DNA from: an uncultured Prevotellaceae bacterium
Lineage (GTDB): Bacteria > Bacteroidota > Bacteroidia > Bacteroidales > Bacteroidaceae
DNA length: 64,000 bases
Assembly: GCA_902774795.1 (NCBI GenBank)
Contig: CACYKA010000011.1
Location: 1-64,000 of the forward strand
Direction: 5' to 3'
The notes below the pieces were generated by a model. The model was given only the letters and a program-made list of their open reading frames with translations. It was not told the origin of the DNA and did no database searches. Below are positions 37,056 to 46,893 of the stretch, in pieces. Numbering within the stretch: position 1 is the stretch's first letter; the number at the start of each line of letters is the position of its first letter. The position numbers and the translations under genes are program-made.

Positions 37056-38168
37056 TCACCTCCACTTCGTGTGCCTGTATTTTGACTGACGGTCCATGAT
37101 TTTCTCCACATAGTTGACAGTCTCTGAACCTCTCATATATCCGTGCTGCACATCTGGGTCTCTGTAATATTCCGGCTGTGACAGCATGAGGACAAATTTT
37201 CTTACATCCCTCCAGCGGTTCGGATTGCCGCCATGTTTCTTTGTCAGCCTCATGGCATCCCTGATGTGGTAGGCGCCACCGTTGTATGCCGCCAGAGCGA
37301 AGCGTATTCTCTCGGCACGACTGCCAACATCGCTAAAATGATTCTGCAGTTCTCGCATATACCTTGCCGCAGCATGTATGTTCTCTTCTGGGTCATACAT
37401 CTTGTTGCGTGGCAGTTTCAGATGGTCAGCGGTACTTGGTATTATCTGCATCAAACCGCAAGCGCCTGCCCATGAGTGAGCATTGGGGTCAAAACAGCTC
37501 TCCTGATAACATTGTGCTGCCATCAGCGTCCATTCCATACCTGCAATTGGAGCGTAACGTCTGAAGAAATGGTCGTACTTTGAAATCTTTCCCGACCTAG
37601 CTGACAGCATGAACGGATAAACGTGTCTCTTTACGCTTGCAGACGTTAGAAGATACTGTTCCTCTTCTTTTGTCTCTTTCAGCATGGAAGGCTTATACCA
37701 AGAGCGTACCTCTTTTGCCAGTTCTGGATTTTCTTTGCTGACAGCCCAGTTGGCAGCACAGGCAAAGAAACCTATAAGGTCTTTCTGTGCCAAAGGGAAT
37801 GCAATGATGTCACCCTCTTTGTTCTTCAGCCTTTGCAGCATGTCAAGGGTATCACGGCACACATCAACCCTCAAGGTTACTCCAAGTCTTTCAGCCAGCT
37901 TCTCACACAACAGATAATGCACGCCCATACCCTTACCGTGATAGTCATAATACGTCTCAGGACCTGATAATGTAAGCATTATCATTTCTCCGCCTTTTAC
38001 AATATCTTCCAAGGTGTATTGGTCGGCATCCAGCGTGTCTTCCTCTTCGCCAATAACTGATCCCCACGGAGTGAGAATCTTCTGCGGCTCACGCTGCTTA
38101 ATCAACTGATCAACGACAGCATAGGTAACAATGGAAAGGAATGCTGCTAAAAGTATGCGTCCCGTCAT
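37056..38168 (-). CDS. MltF-like lytic transglycosylase
   Basis: A 370-residue envelope enzyme: an N-terminal membrane or signal segment (ILLAAFLSIVTYAVVDQLI), a solute-binding-protein-like domain (residues about 50-190) and a C-terminal SLT domain. The catalytic Glu lies in WTLMAAQCYQESCFDPNAHS (Q-E-S, near residue 225), followed by GACGLMQIIPSTA and AAARYMRELQ. This layout matches MltF, which cleaves peptidoglycan to anhydromuropeptides. The start overlaps the upstream stop as ATGA. Confidence 0.92.
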   Translation of the reverse strand: MTGRILLAAFLSIVTYAVVDQLIKQREPQKILTPWGSVIGEEEDTLDADQYTLEDIVKGGEMIMLTLSGPETYYDYHGKGMGVHYLLCEKLAERLGVTLRVDVCRDTLDMLQRLKNKEGDIIAFPLAQKDLIGFFACAANWAVSKENPELAKEVRSWYKPSMLKETKEEEQYLLTSASVKRHVYPFMLSARSGKISKYDHFFRRYAPIAGMEWTLMAAQCYQESCFDPNAHSWAGACGLMQIIPSTADHLKLPRNKMYDPEENIHAAARYMRELQNHFSDVGSRAERIRFALAAYNGGAYHIRDAMRLTKKHGGNPNRWRDVRKFVLMLSQPEYYRDPDVQHGYMRGSETVNYVEKIMDRQSKYRHTKWR

Positions 38169-39394
38169 TGTAGGGATTCAAATTTCGAGCCCATATTGAG
38201 GTTGTAATAAACATCATACAATATCGGATACCAACGGTTTCTTTCCTGTGGCATCAGCATTTTGTATCGTTCAATATATGGCAGACATTTTTTATACTCT
38301 TCCTGGGCATCCTTCAGCTTCTGTCTGTAGCTCTTATTTTTCTGGTTCATGGCATCCTTGCCACGCTCATAATAGATATAGCCCACATTATAGTTCGGTA
38401 TAGCCTGGTCAGGATTATCCCTTAGCAACGTTACACCGTATTTCAAAGCCTCACAGTATCTTTTCTGTGACATCAGTACGCTATGTTTGGCAAGCAGGAA
38501 CAACTGGTTCAGAGAATCCTTCTCCATAGCCTCGTCTATGTATTCCATCGCCTCGTCGTTCTTTCCGTTAGTGGTGTAGTAGTCAATGAGGCGCGGAAAG
38601 AAATAGGTTGAGTAAGGATAATACTTAAACCCTTCCTGCAGATAGTGCTCATACATCTTCTGCGGTGTGAACAGCTTCCACGATTCTGCCAGCAACTGCA
38701 GGGTGTATTCACGTCGCGGAGTATAGTTTATAGCTTCATCCGCATATTTCATCATGATCGAGAGGCTGTCCATGTTCTTACCGCACATTACGGCAAGAAA
38801 GGCAGCAAAATCGTCATTGGAATTATCAAGTTCAATGTCTGTAAACAATGGTTGCTTACGGCTGTCCAGAAAAAGGTCCAGACAATCCCATGCTTCTGCC
38901 CAGTTCTCGTGGGCCATAAAATAAATTCCTGCCTTCAGCAGGTTGCCATGATACGGAGCCAGCATCTCTGCATGCTTCTTTCTGTAGCTCTTGCCAACCT
39001 CCAAACTGTCGAAAGACTCTGCTTCCTTAAGCAGTTGAGAACCCTTTCGGGCCATAGCGGCTGTATCAATAGCCATCTTCAAGTATAGACGGTCGTTAAA
39101 TACATCATATTGTTTCTTGAGCAAATCCAGGGACACCAATCGTAAGTCCTTGTTGTCACGAAACAATGAGTCCTTGAAATATTTGCTTATCGTTCTCTCA
39201 CTATCCTGTAAAGCTTTTATTCTCTTTCTAGACTCGTCGGTATCTTCTGCCAGGTTCACAGCTTTCCTGACAGCTGTTCTGGCATTATCCAAATCATTCT
39301 TCATCTGCCTCGTCTTCTTATTGTCAAGCAAAGAAGCCGAAGCAGATGAAGCTGTTAATAATATAAACGTAAAAAGCAAAAATACTTTTTGCAT
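38165..39394 (-). CDS. Secreted TPR-like protein
   Basis: A 409-residue exported helical protein: signal peptide (VFLLFTFILLTASSASA), a charged coiled-coil-like start (RQMKNDLDNARTAVRKAVNL), then TPR-like units (NDEAMEYIDEAMEKDSLNQL, RYCEALKYGVTLLRDNPDQA, YNVGYIYYERGKDAMNQK). It is translationally coupled to the MltF-like gene, so the two may work together in the envelope, possibly as scaffold and enzyme. No enzymatic motif. Confidence 0.8.
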   Translation of the reverse strand: MQKVFLLFTFILLTASSASASLLDNKKTRQMKNDLDNARTAVRKAVNLAEDTDESRKRIKALQDSERTISKYFKDSLFRDNKDLRLVSLDLLKKQYDVFNDRLYLKMAIDTAAMARKGSQLLKEAESFDSLEVGKSYRKKHAEMLAPYHGNLLKAGIYFMAHENWAEAWDCLDLFLDSRKQPLFTDIELDNSNDDFAAFLAVMCGKNMDSLSIMMKYADEAINYTPRREYTLQLLAESWKLFTPQKMYEHYLQEGFKYYPYSTYFFPRLIDYYTTNGKNDEAMEYIDEAMEKDSLNQLFLLAKHSVLMSQKRYCEALKYGVTLLRDNPDQAIPNYNVGYIYYERGKDAMNQKNKSYRQKLKDAQEEYKKCLPYIERYKMLMPQERNRWYPILYDVYYNLNMGSKFESLQ

Positions 39395-39416
39395 TTGTTT
39401 TCTTTAAGCGTTATAC

Positions 39417-40550
39417 TTATTCGTCGCCGATAATCTTAGAGATTTCCTTAGCCTTGTCTGTCTTACCCATGCGGTTGTAGTACATACGCAGAAGCATAGG
39501 CCAGTTCTTGATTGTCTCGTGGTTCGGGTCAAGGGTGCGAACATGCTCCAGTGCATCAGCAGCACCTTCGTAAGCCTCTGAACACTTCTTCAGGTCATCG
39601 CCGAACAGACGGCCGGACTTGTCAGCCTTCTTAATGTTGATGTCGTCGGCAATGTTACCATAGCAAGCAGCCAGGTTGAACCAACCATAGATGAAGTCAG
39701 GATCAACTTCTACAACCTTCTTGTAGTCAGCCAGAGCGCTGTCATACTCTTTCTTGTCAGACTTCAGAGTTCCCTGTGTGAAGAGAGCCATCTTGTTATT
39801 AGGATTCTTTGCCAGAGCCTCATCAACGAGAGCCTGAACCTTGTCCTGCATACCCAGGTCAATATAGAAGTTTGAAATCTGAATGAAATACTTGTCAATG
39901 TCAAGTTCCTTCAGGGCATCAACATACTTCAGGGTATCTTCCCTTGTCTTCATGTTCTTCTCCAAAGACATGCGGTAAATCTGCTCAGCATTCTCCTTTA
40001 CCCTCTCGTCACCGAAAGCTGTCTTGGCATACTGTGCAGCCTTATTGTAGTCGCCCTTGTTGAAGATTGCGTATGCAGCGAAGAATGATGCGAGAGGCAC
40101 AAACTGGTCATTGGCATCAGCTGTGTTGACGTAAGTCTCTGAATACATCAGCTTCTCGTCATTGTCGTTGGTAGAGTTTGCTGCGTTTATCATCACAGGA
40201 CGGAAATTAGCAACGTTCTTGACGAGATCTACAGCACCCTTGGCATTTACTTGCTTGCACAGGTTTGCAGCATTAATCATATTGGCAATAAGACGGTAGT
40301 CAGCATTTGTTGCCTTGTTCTGGGTAATATTCTCAATGGCAGGCTGTCCTTCGGCTGTTGCGAGCTTGTTCAGGGCCAAAGCAGCTTTCTGCTCCAGTTC
40401 CGGCGTGAGGCTGGCCTTCGCATTGTTGTAGATTTCCAAACCAGCAGCATAGCTCTTGGTTGCTGCAATCTCCTTGTCAATTTTTGGATTCTGAGCAAAT
40501 GATGCAGTAGCTGCTACAGCTGCTAACATCGTAATAAAAAACTTCTTCAT
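39417..40550 (-). CDS. Secreted TPR protein
   Basis: A 377-residue exported protein with a signal peptide (FFITMLAAVAATASFAQ) and TPR units in the C-terminal half (FYIDLGMQDKVQALVDEALA, EYDSALADYKKVVEVDPDF, WFNLAACYGNIADD). Length and alanine-rich content are typical of Bacteroidales periplasmic TPR proteins. It lies 22 bases after gyrA on the same strand and 22 bases before the other TPR gene, so gyrA, both TPR genes and the transglycosylase may share a transcript. Confidence 0.82.
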   Translation of the reverse strand: MKKFFITMLAAVAATASFAQNPKIDKEIAATKSYAAGLEIYNNAKASLTPELEQKAALALNKLATAEGQPAIENITQNKATNADYRLIANMINAANLCKQVNAKGAVDLVKNVANFRPVMINAANSTNDNDEKLMYSETYVNTADANDQFVPLASFFAAYAIFNKGDYNKAAQYAKTAFGDERVKENAEQIYRMSLEKNMKTREDTLKYVDALKELDIDKYFIQISNFYIDLGMQDKVQALVDEALAKNPNNKMALFTQGTLKSDKKEYDSALADYKKVVEVDPDFIYGWFNLAACYGNIADDINIKKADKSGRLFGDDLKKCSEAYEGAADALEHVRTLDPNHETIKNWPMLLRMYYNRMGKTDKAKEISKIIGDE

Positions 40551-40572
40551 AATTGTTTTGGTTGTATTAATG

Positions 40573-43182
40573 TTATTGGTTGTTATCTTCGTTAATGTTA
40601 TCGTTTTCGTTAACGTTTTCGTTTTCTATATCGTTTTCGTTATCTTCTTCCTCGTCTATGTCCTCATGAGGTACTACGCAAACGGATGCTATTGACTCAT
40701 TGCGTTTCTTCAGCTCTATGAGCTTCACGCCCTGAGTATTGCGTCCCTTCTCATTACCTGCATCGGCAATAGCGAATCTGATGGCGATTCCGCTCCTGTT
40801 TATTATCATAAGGTCTTCGTCACCCTTCACACACTTCATGGCGATAACCTTACCGGTCTTCTCAGTGATGTTGAGGGTTGTCACACCCTTAGAGCCACGC
40901 TTCGTGAGTCTGTAGCCACCGTCTTCTACCTTCATGTATGTAGTGCCGTCTTCTCTGGTTACCTCGCTCAGCACACCAATCTTTGAGCGCTTTCCGTAGC
41001 CCTTCTCTGATATTACCATCAGCGACTGCTCTGGGTCGTAAGCCACTACCATCTCGATTACGGCGTCATCGTCGCCCTGCAGGGTCATACCTCTAACACC
41101 GGTTGCTATGCGTGACATTACGCGGATGTCATTTTCGTCGAATCGTACTGCGCGACCGTTCTTTGATGCCAGTATCAGCTCGTTGTGGCCGTTGGTAAGC
41201 ATTACGTTTACTACCTCGTCATTCTCCTGAATGTTGATAGCCCTTACGCCCTTACCGCGTACTCTTGAGTAATCCTTCAGGGTTGTTCTCTTAACGATAC
41301 CGCTCTTCGTAGCAAATACCACATAGTGGCTTGTCAGGAAGTCTTCGTCAATGAACTTATGGCTCTGTATTCCGAGGAATGCATTGACTGAGTCGTCAGG
41401 CTCCAGTTGGAGGAGGTTCTGTATTGCCCTGCCCTTTGCATCCTTCGCTCCCTCAGGAATCTCGAAGCAACGCAGCCAGTACAGCCTACCCTTCTTCGTA
41501 AAGAAGAGTATCATATCGTGCGCATCAGCAGCATAGATGTATTCTGTGAAGTCCTGCTCTCGGGTACGTGAGCCGCGTGAGCCAACGCCGCCGCGACTCT
41601 GTGCACGGAAGTCTGCCTGCAGGGTTCTCTTGATATATCCAAGATGTGACATAGTGATAACCACTGGGTCGTTGGCATAGAACTGCTCAGGATTGAATTC
41701 TGCATTAGACAGCTTGATAATGGTGCGTCTCTCGTCACCATATTTCTCCTTAACTTCAAGCAGCTCGTCCTTCATCACCTTCTTACACAGCTCTGGGTCA
41801 TCCAGAATCTGCTGCAAGTAAGCAATGAGTTTCATCACCTCGTCATATTCATTCTTCAGTTCTTCAACTCGCAGACCAGTCAACTGAGACAGTCTCATAT
41901 CGACTATAGCCTTTGACTGCAACTCGTCGAGATTGAATCTCTGCTCCAAAGCTCTCTGCGCGTCTGTCGGAGTCTTTGATGCACGAATCAGTTTTACAAC
42001 CTCATCGATGTTGTCAACGGCAATGATCAATCCTTCCAATATGTGGGCACGTGCTTCTGCCTTTGCCTTGTCGAACTTCGTGCGGCGTATTGTTACGTCG
42101 TGACGGTGCTCAACGAAGTACTTCACACATTCCTTCAGTGTCAGCAGACGTGGACGTCCTTTCACCAGGGCGATGTTGTTTACAGAGAAAGAACTCTGCA
42201 GAGCAGTCATCTTGAAGAGTTTGTTCAGTATGACGTTAGCGTTGGCGTCTCTCTTCACATCAACCACGATACGCATACCCTGACGGCCGGTCTCGTCGTT
42301 AACGTTTGAGATGCCTTCTATCTTACCTTCCTTAACGAGGTCGGCAATATTCTCAATGAGCTGTGCCTTGTTTACGCCATAAGGTATTTCGGTAACAACA
42401 ATCTTGTCGTGACTTTCCTCTGACTCGATTTCAGCCTTTGCCCTCATGATGATGCGGCCTCGGCCTGTCTCGTATGCCTCCTTCACGCCCTGTATGCCAT
42501 AGATATAAGCACCGGTTGGGAAGTCAGGACCCTTGATGTATTGCATCAGACCGTCGGTATCGATTTCCGGATTGTCAATGTATGCGCAGCAGCCGTCAAT
42601 AACCTCGCCGAGGTTGTGTGTAGGCATGTTCGTTGCCATACCTACAGCAATACCGTTACCGCCGTTAACCAGTAGGTTAGGTATCTTGGTAGGCATTACG
42701 GTAGGCTCCTCCAGAGAGTCGTCGAAGTTGTTCATCATATCGACGGTGTCCTTCTCCAGGTCGTCCATGATGTGTTCACCCATCTTCGAGAGGCGGCACT
42801 CCGTATAACGCATGGCAGCGGCAGAGTCGCCATCGACAGAACCGAAGTTACCCTGGCCATCGACCAGCGTATATCTCATGTTCCAGTCCTGTGCCAGGCG
42901 CACCAGGGCTCCATAAACTGAAGAGTCGCCGTGAGGGTGATACTTACCCAGTACCTCACCTACTACACGGGCACACTTCTTGTAAGGTTGATTACTTGTG
43001 TTGCCGATGCCGAGCATACCATAGAGGATACGGCGGTGTACCGGCTTAAATCCATCACGCACATCGGGCAGGGCACGCGCTACAATGACTGACATAGAAT
43101 AGTCTATGTAGCTCGTTTTCATCTCTTCCTCAATGTTCACTTTGAGGATTCTGTCACGGTCAAAAGTCTGTGTTTCGTCCAT
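40573..43182 (-). CDS. gyrA: DNA gyrase subunit A with Asn/Glu-rich tail
   Basis: An 869-residue subunit of the type II topoisomerase that introduces negative supercoils. The N-terminus is typical (SYIDYSMSVIVARALPDVRD), the catalytic tyrosine lies in the A-A-M-R-Y-T-E box (near residue 127), the QRGG-like quinolone region is in HPHGDSSVYGALVRLAQDW, and the C-terminal beta-propeller carries a GyrA box (QSRGGVGSRG near residue 530). The last 25 residues are a repeat of N, E and D (EDNENDIENENVNENDNINE), encoded by a simple repeat resembling CGTTTTCGTTAT; this tail is beyond the normal domain end. Confidence 0.97.
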   Translation of the reverse strand: MDETQTFDRDRILKVNIEEEMKTSYIDYSMSVIVARALPDVRDGFKPVHRRILYGMLGIGNTSNQPYKKCARVVGEVLGKYHPHGDSSVYGALVRLAQDWNMRYTLVDGQGNFGSVDGDSAAAMRYTECRLSKMGEHIMDDLEKDTVDMMNNFDDSLEEPTVMPTKIPNLLVNGGNGIAVGMATNMPTHNLGEVIDGCCAYIDNPEIDTDGLMQYIKGPDFPTGAYIYGIQGVKEAYETGRGRIIMRAKAEIESEESHDKIVVTEIPYGVNKAQLIENIADLVKEGKIEGISNVNDETGRQGMRIVVDVKRDANANVILNKLFKMTALQSSFSVNNIALVKGRPRLLTLKECVKYFVEHRHDVTIRRTKFDKAKAEARAHILEGLIIAVDNIDEVVKLIRASKTPTDAQRALEQRFNLDELQSKAIVDMRLSQLTGLRVEELKNEYDEVMKLIAYLQQILDDPELCKKVMKDELLEVKEKYGDERRTIIKLSNAEFNPEQFYANDPVVITMSHLGYIKRTLQADFRAQSRGGVGSRGSRTREQDFTEYIYAADAHDMILFFTKKGRLYWLRCFEIPEGAKDAKGRAIQNLLQLEPDDSVNAFLGIQSHKFIDEDFLTSHYVVFATKSGIVKRTTLKDYSRVRGKGVRAINIQENDEVVNVMLTNGHNELILASKNGRAVRFDENDIRVMSRIATGVRGMTLQGDDDAVIEMVVAYDPEQSLMVISEKGYGKRSKIGVLSEVTREDGTTYMKVEDGGYRLTKRGSKGVTTLNITEKTGKVIAMKCVKGDEDLMIINRSGIAIRFAIADAGNEKGRNTQGVKLIELKKRNESIASVCVVPHEDIDEEEDNENDIENENVNENDNINEDNNQ

Positions 43183-43225
43183 TTATACTTCTTTTTACTT
43201 TTATGTACTTTCTTTTTTTCGGGCC

Positions 43226-43233
43226 CAAAGGTA
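43226..43233 (-). promoter_or_regulatory. -7 box for gyrA
   Basis: The minus strand reads TACCTTTG about 45 bases upstream of the gyrA start. No convincing -33 TTTG. Confidence 0.45.
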
Positions 43234-43276
43234 CAAAAAAAAAATAGCATAAATGCGACAGAGCGCCTAAAAAACG

Positions 43277-43912
43277 TTAAAAACGGGATTTTTCCTTTTT
43301 TTCGTGGGTTTGGAATACAACATACTCTCTCTCAGTATCCAAAGTGAAGCTGTCACCCAGCGCTTCGTTGAGTGTTCCCTGCCACCATTCCCTGTATCCG
43401 TAGGAATTCCATCTCAGGCCTTCGCTTTTCAGTTTTCCCTCCTTGTTATCCATAAGGAAGATGCTCACCTGCTGACCTGCAAAGCTCTTGAATGTCCTCC
43501 GCCCTTGGGCAGTCACAAAAGTTCCGTAGTCGGTTATCATGACGGGCTCGACGTTCAGCTCACGTCTGTATCTGGCCAAAAGGGATATGTTCCCGAGGGT
43601 GTGGTCTTCCCGCTTTCCTGTTGCGCCAAGGTATGTTATATGTGTAAACCCCTTCCCCACGCAGAACTTTGTCGATTTCGTCAGGTCGTTATCCTCCTGC
43701 TCGTCTATCTGGTGCCAGATGTCACCATATTTCTCCCTCATCTCCTCGTCAATAGAGTCCCCGTCGCCAACAATGGCGTCAGGCTCCCTACCCCATTCTG
43801 TCAATGCCTTTGCCGCGCTGTCACAACAGCACACATAGTCAGCCTCCCGCAACGCCTTCAGCGGTTCCGGTGCCGTAGGAAAGTCTCCCGCAGCAAGTAT
43901 CACGCACTTCAT
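43277..43912 (-). CDS. Thiamine pyrophosphokinase
   Basis: A 211-residue enzyme converting thiamine to thiamine diphosphate with ATP. The family boxes are AIVGDGDSIDEEMREKYG (near residue 49), EQEDNDLTKSTKFCVGKG (near 72, catalytic Asp pair) and GATGKREDHTLGNISLLARY (near 96), with the usual C-terminal region following. Length is normal. It lies 29 bases after the 936-residue surface protein gene, separated by a repeat. Confidence 0.94.
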   Translation of the reverse strand: MKCVILAAGDFPTAPEPLKALREADYVCCCDSAAKALTEWGREPDAIVGDGDSIDEEMREKYGDIWHQIDEQEDNDLTKSTKFCVGKGFTHITYLGATGKREDHTLGNISLLARYRRELNVEPVMITDYGTFVTAQGRRTFKSFAGQQVSIFLMDNKEGKLKSEGLRWNSYGYREWWQGTLNEALGDSFTLDTEREYVVFQTHEKKEKSRF

Positions 43913-43918
43913 TTAATA

Positions 43919-43943
43919 AATTGAAAATTGAAAATTGAAAATT
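43919..43943. repeat. AAATTGAAAATTGAAAATTG repeat
   Basis: Three copies of TTGAAAA in the gap between the thiamine pyrophosphokinase and surface protein genes. The same family recurs at 47056-47096 and 47730-47762. Confidence 0.8.
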
Positions 43944-46752
43944 ACTTTACAAAAATCTTTCCTTCCTTGTCAAGGCCGCAGACTGTTACCTCCACCCTCG
44001 TATCCTTGCTTGCATTATTATAAAAAGTTGCCTGGAACTTTCCGTCGCTGTCCGGAGTGGCGTATGGATTCCAGTACAGGGTACGCCTGTAGTCTGTCGG
44101 CTCTGCGGGCTTCACGTTGCTGTAGTCGGGTTTGTAGAACTCCTCAGCATACGTAACACCGTCAAGAATATATCTGCGGTCTCTGTATGTATAGCGCTTG
44201 CCGTCCATTGCCTCGATGCTTATCGTTACTGCAGGTGCGCCGTCAACCTCCAGGTGTGTGCCGTTACGCTTGTCGTAGTCGGTATAGGCACGAATGTTCT
44301 TCATGCCGCTAAGGCGCAGCATCGGCAGCATGGCACCCTTCGACATCGGGATATCATGTTCGCTGCTTGTCTGCACATAGTTGCGGTAGAAGGATGTCTT
44401 GTTGTCGTTGATAAGTCCTCTTATCTTTGCATCCGTTGCCTGGTCAAGGTATCCGAACAGATATGTTGACGCCTGCTTTGCAAAGCGTGTCATGTCGAGC
44501 ACGCCGTATGACAGGCCGTAGTCGGTCATCTCGTTATAGAGCTTATAGGCATCCATCACGACGGCAGGCTTATTGTAGTCAAGCTTGCGCTTCGTCTTGC
44601 GGAATTTTCTAACCGTCACATTCTGCAGATAATGTTCGCCGGCAAGCCTATTGTTCTCTGGTCCCAGTTCCTCCTCTTCCTCATCGTCCTCAATGTCCTT
44701 GCAGTAGCTTCCATCCTCTGGAAGGTTGCATTGGTACCATGAATACGGCTCCGTAAAGACAGGGAAGTCCATAGTGCGCTTCACATAGTATTTCGGATAC
44801 TGCGTCTCGTCCATTTTCTTGCTGTTTTTTACGCCGTGAAGACCTCTTTTCACTGAGTCCTTGTTTTCATACGCAGTAATGAAGAGTATTGCCTGGTCGG
44901 TAAACCACGGCAGGTTTATCTTGAAGTATCCGTTCTCGTCCACATTAGCCTTCACGTCGGCAGTCTCAGTACCTTTCACTATCTCGCCCTCTATCACTAC
45001 GTCCTTGTTCTTGAATCTCTTGTAAGTCAGATTAGGATTGGAGTATTTGTTTTCGTCTATGGTGGCATCCAGGAATCCCTCCATCTCAGGCTCGTCGGTT
45101 ACCTCCTCTGTTTCTTCCGACAATGTCGGTGCGGTGTGCGTCTTTGTCTCTACTACGCCAGTGAACAGTCTTCCCTGCATCTCCTGCCAGTTGGCTTGTG
45201 TCAGGGACCTGTTGCCCATAGGCGATACGAGGACATAGTTCGAACGGTCCATACCGTACTCGCTCAGGTCGTCGATGTCTGTGACATCTATGATGTTTGC
45301 ATTCGACGGAATATTGAGCACCTGTCCTTCGTAAGACATATTCCTTTCGGGCAGAAAGTAAATCTTGTCTATTCTCTTATACCTGCGCCATCCCTGCACC
45401 ATCATCAGCAGGTCGAGCTTTCCTTCTGCCTCCGGCTTGAAGTACTGTGCCACATTGGCCACAAATCCCCTCAGCTCGCCTGTCAGCAGCATGTCGGTCA
45501 GCATATTGCCGTCGTCGTATGACTCATCCTGCGATGACTTGTCGTGAACTGCAATACTCATCGACGCCTTACCCTTCAGGGTCATGTCAATCTTCTCGTA
45601 AGGCTGCAGCTCCGTCTTCTTGTCAACGGTCTTGCTGCCCGATGTCAGAGATATGGCAGCCTTCTCTCCCACGTCGTGGTTATCCACGAAGAAGAGTCTC
45701 GATGCCAGCGGTCTTGCATTCTCGTCATACAGGGTCAGGTCATTGATGCCGGTAGGACAGTTCTGGGCAACGATTTTCTCTCCAGGGTTCTTTTTGAATG
45801 TTACCAGCCTGCCCCTGCATGTTATGCTGTATGCCGCCACTGTCACGCCTTTTGCCTTTATGGTGAAAGTCCTGTCACCCTTGCCAGGCTCGTCGCCTCT
45901 TATCGTCACACCCGCCTTCTGCACTTCAGGCAGCTTGAAGGTGTATTTCTTGTCCATATATTCAAACGTCGCCTCCTTGGGAGAATTTTGGGCCTTATAT
46001 TCAAACACACCCCTGCCGCCGTATGTCGGCTTTATCAGCAGTCCGTTGTCAAGAGAACCCACGCTGCTTCCCAGTTCCATGCCGTCGTTGTCCTTCACCT
46101 CGAAGGCAATCCTGCAGTCGAGACCCTCGATGATGTGACCACCCTCAGGATAGAAATTCACCTGTATCTCAGGCTTGCCGGCATATACCCTCTGCTTCGG
46201 GCGCGGTATGATGCACTTGTCGGTATAGTCGCCGTTCTGCTTCGGCTTTTCGTATATCGGGAACACTCGCGAGTACAGTCCTTCGTACTCACGGAAATAG
46301 TTCGTCTCGAACTGCTTGCTGTAGAACTCAAACCTGTTCTGCGAAGAGTGCGGACGAATCTTCCTGTTGAAGTTCAGCTGCCATTTCGTGTAGGCCCTCA
46401 CCTCATAATAACCCGAGTATAGACTGTCGCTCAGTGCAAACTGGCACGTCGTCGTACCGTCTTCCCTGATAAACAGCTGCTGCCTCTCCACGAGGTATCC
46501 GTCAGGCGTGAGCAGTTCCACATACAGCACCTTCGAGTATGTCGTAGGCTTCAGATTGTCAGCGTTCACCACATACGCCTTATACCATATCGTGTCTCCC
46601 ACGAAGTAGCAGTTATTATCCGTATGGATGTAAATCTTCTCCTGCTTTACGGTTTTCTCTTTCAGTAAAGTCTCCAATGAGTCCAGCTTGTCCGCATATC
46701 CCGTCATGCCGACACTCAACGCAAACAAAAGAAAAAAGATTTTTCTAACCAT
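43942..46752 (-). CDS. Large exported protein with MG2-like N-terminal domain
   Basis: A 936-residue exported protein: signal peptide (IFFLLFALSVGMTGYA), then a macroglobulin MG2-like beta domain (KIYIHTDNNCYFVGDTIWYK, then ELLTPDGYLVERQQLFIRED and QFALSDSLYSGYYEVRAYT). The middle contains long beta-rich segments and the C-terminus a plug-like portion (YYVKRTMDFPVFTEPY, YRDRRYILDGVTYAEEFYKP). Bacteroidetes carry many such proteins near outer-membrane transporters; their role is not settled. No TonB receptor is next to it here. Its promoter overlaps the smalltalk terminator. Confidence 0.8.
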   Translation of the reverse strand: MVRKIFFLLFALSVGMTGYADKLDSLETLLKEKTVKQEKIYIHTDNNCYFVGDTIWYKAYVVNADNLKPTTYSKVLYVELLTPDGYLVERQQLFIREDGTTTCQFALSDSLYSGYYEVRAYTKWQLNFNRKIRPHSSQNRFEFYSKQFETNYFREYEGLYSRVFPIYEKPKQNGDYTDKCIIPRPKQRVYAGKPEIQVNFYPEGGHIIEGLDCRIAFEVKDNDGMELGSSVGSLDNGLLIKPTYGGRGVFEYKAQNSPKEATFEYMDKKYTFKLPEVQKAGVTIRGDEPGKGDRTFTIKAKGVTVAAYSITCRGRLVTFKKNPGEKIVAQNCPTGINDLTLYDENARPLASRLFFVDNHDVGEKAAISLTSGSKTVDKKTELQPYEKIDMTLKGKASMSIAVHDKSSQDESYDDGNMLTDMLLTGELRGFVANVAQYFKPEAEGKLDLLMMVQGWRRYKRIDKIYFLPERNMSYEGQVLNIPSNANIIDVTDIDDLSEYGMDRSNYVLVSPMGNRSLTQANWQEMQGRLFTGVVETKTHTAPTLSEETEEVTDEPEMEGFLDATIDENKYSNPNLTYKRFKNKDVVIEGEIVKGTETADVKANVDENGYFKINLPWFTDQAILFITAYENKDSVKRGLHGVKNSKKMDETQYPKYYVKRTMDFPVFTEPYSWYQCNLPEDGSYCKDIEDDEEEEELGPENNRLAGEHYLQNVTVRKFRKTKRKLDYNKPAVVMDAYKLYNEMTDYGLSYGVLDMTRFAKQASTYLFGYLDQATDAKIRGLINDNKTSFYRNYVQTSSEHDIPMSKGAMLPMLRLSGMKNIRAYTDYDKRNGTHLEVDGAPAVTISIEAMDGKRYTYRDRRYILDGVTYAEEFYKPDYSNVKPAEPTDYRRTLYWNPYATPDSDGKFQATFYNNASKDTRVEVTVCGLDKEGKIFVK

Positions 46753-46781
46753 CTTTCAGCCTCTCCTTATTTATATTTTAA

Positions 46782-46819
46782 CTTTTAAACGGTAAACTGT
46801 AAACAGTAAACAGTAAACT
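46782..46819. repeat. TTTAAACGGTAAACTGTAAACAG repeat
   Basis: Copies of TAAACGGTAAACTG/TAAACAG in the leader of the surface protein gene. Same family as 2214-2246 and 3742-3790. Confidence 0.8.
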
Positions 46820-46862
46820 CCTCTTATTAGAAGCAATTTCATGAAGAAAGTTTAATCGGCTG

Positions 46863-46893
46863 CGAAATTACAAAAAAATCCGCACTCTACAAA
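46863..46893 (-). promoter_or_regulatory. Promoter for the large exported protein
   Basis: On the minus strand TTTG (46890-46893) and TAATTTCG (46863-46870, one mismatch) with a 19-base spacer TAGAGTGCGGATTTTTTTG. The spacer matches the one at 48310-48328 at 18 of 19 bases. Confidence 0.65.

Noticed and set aside
45544-46422. 292-codon plus-strand frame inside the large exported protein gene
   Set aside because: Antisense to a coding region with clear domain matches; composition is typical of a shadow frame.
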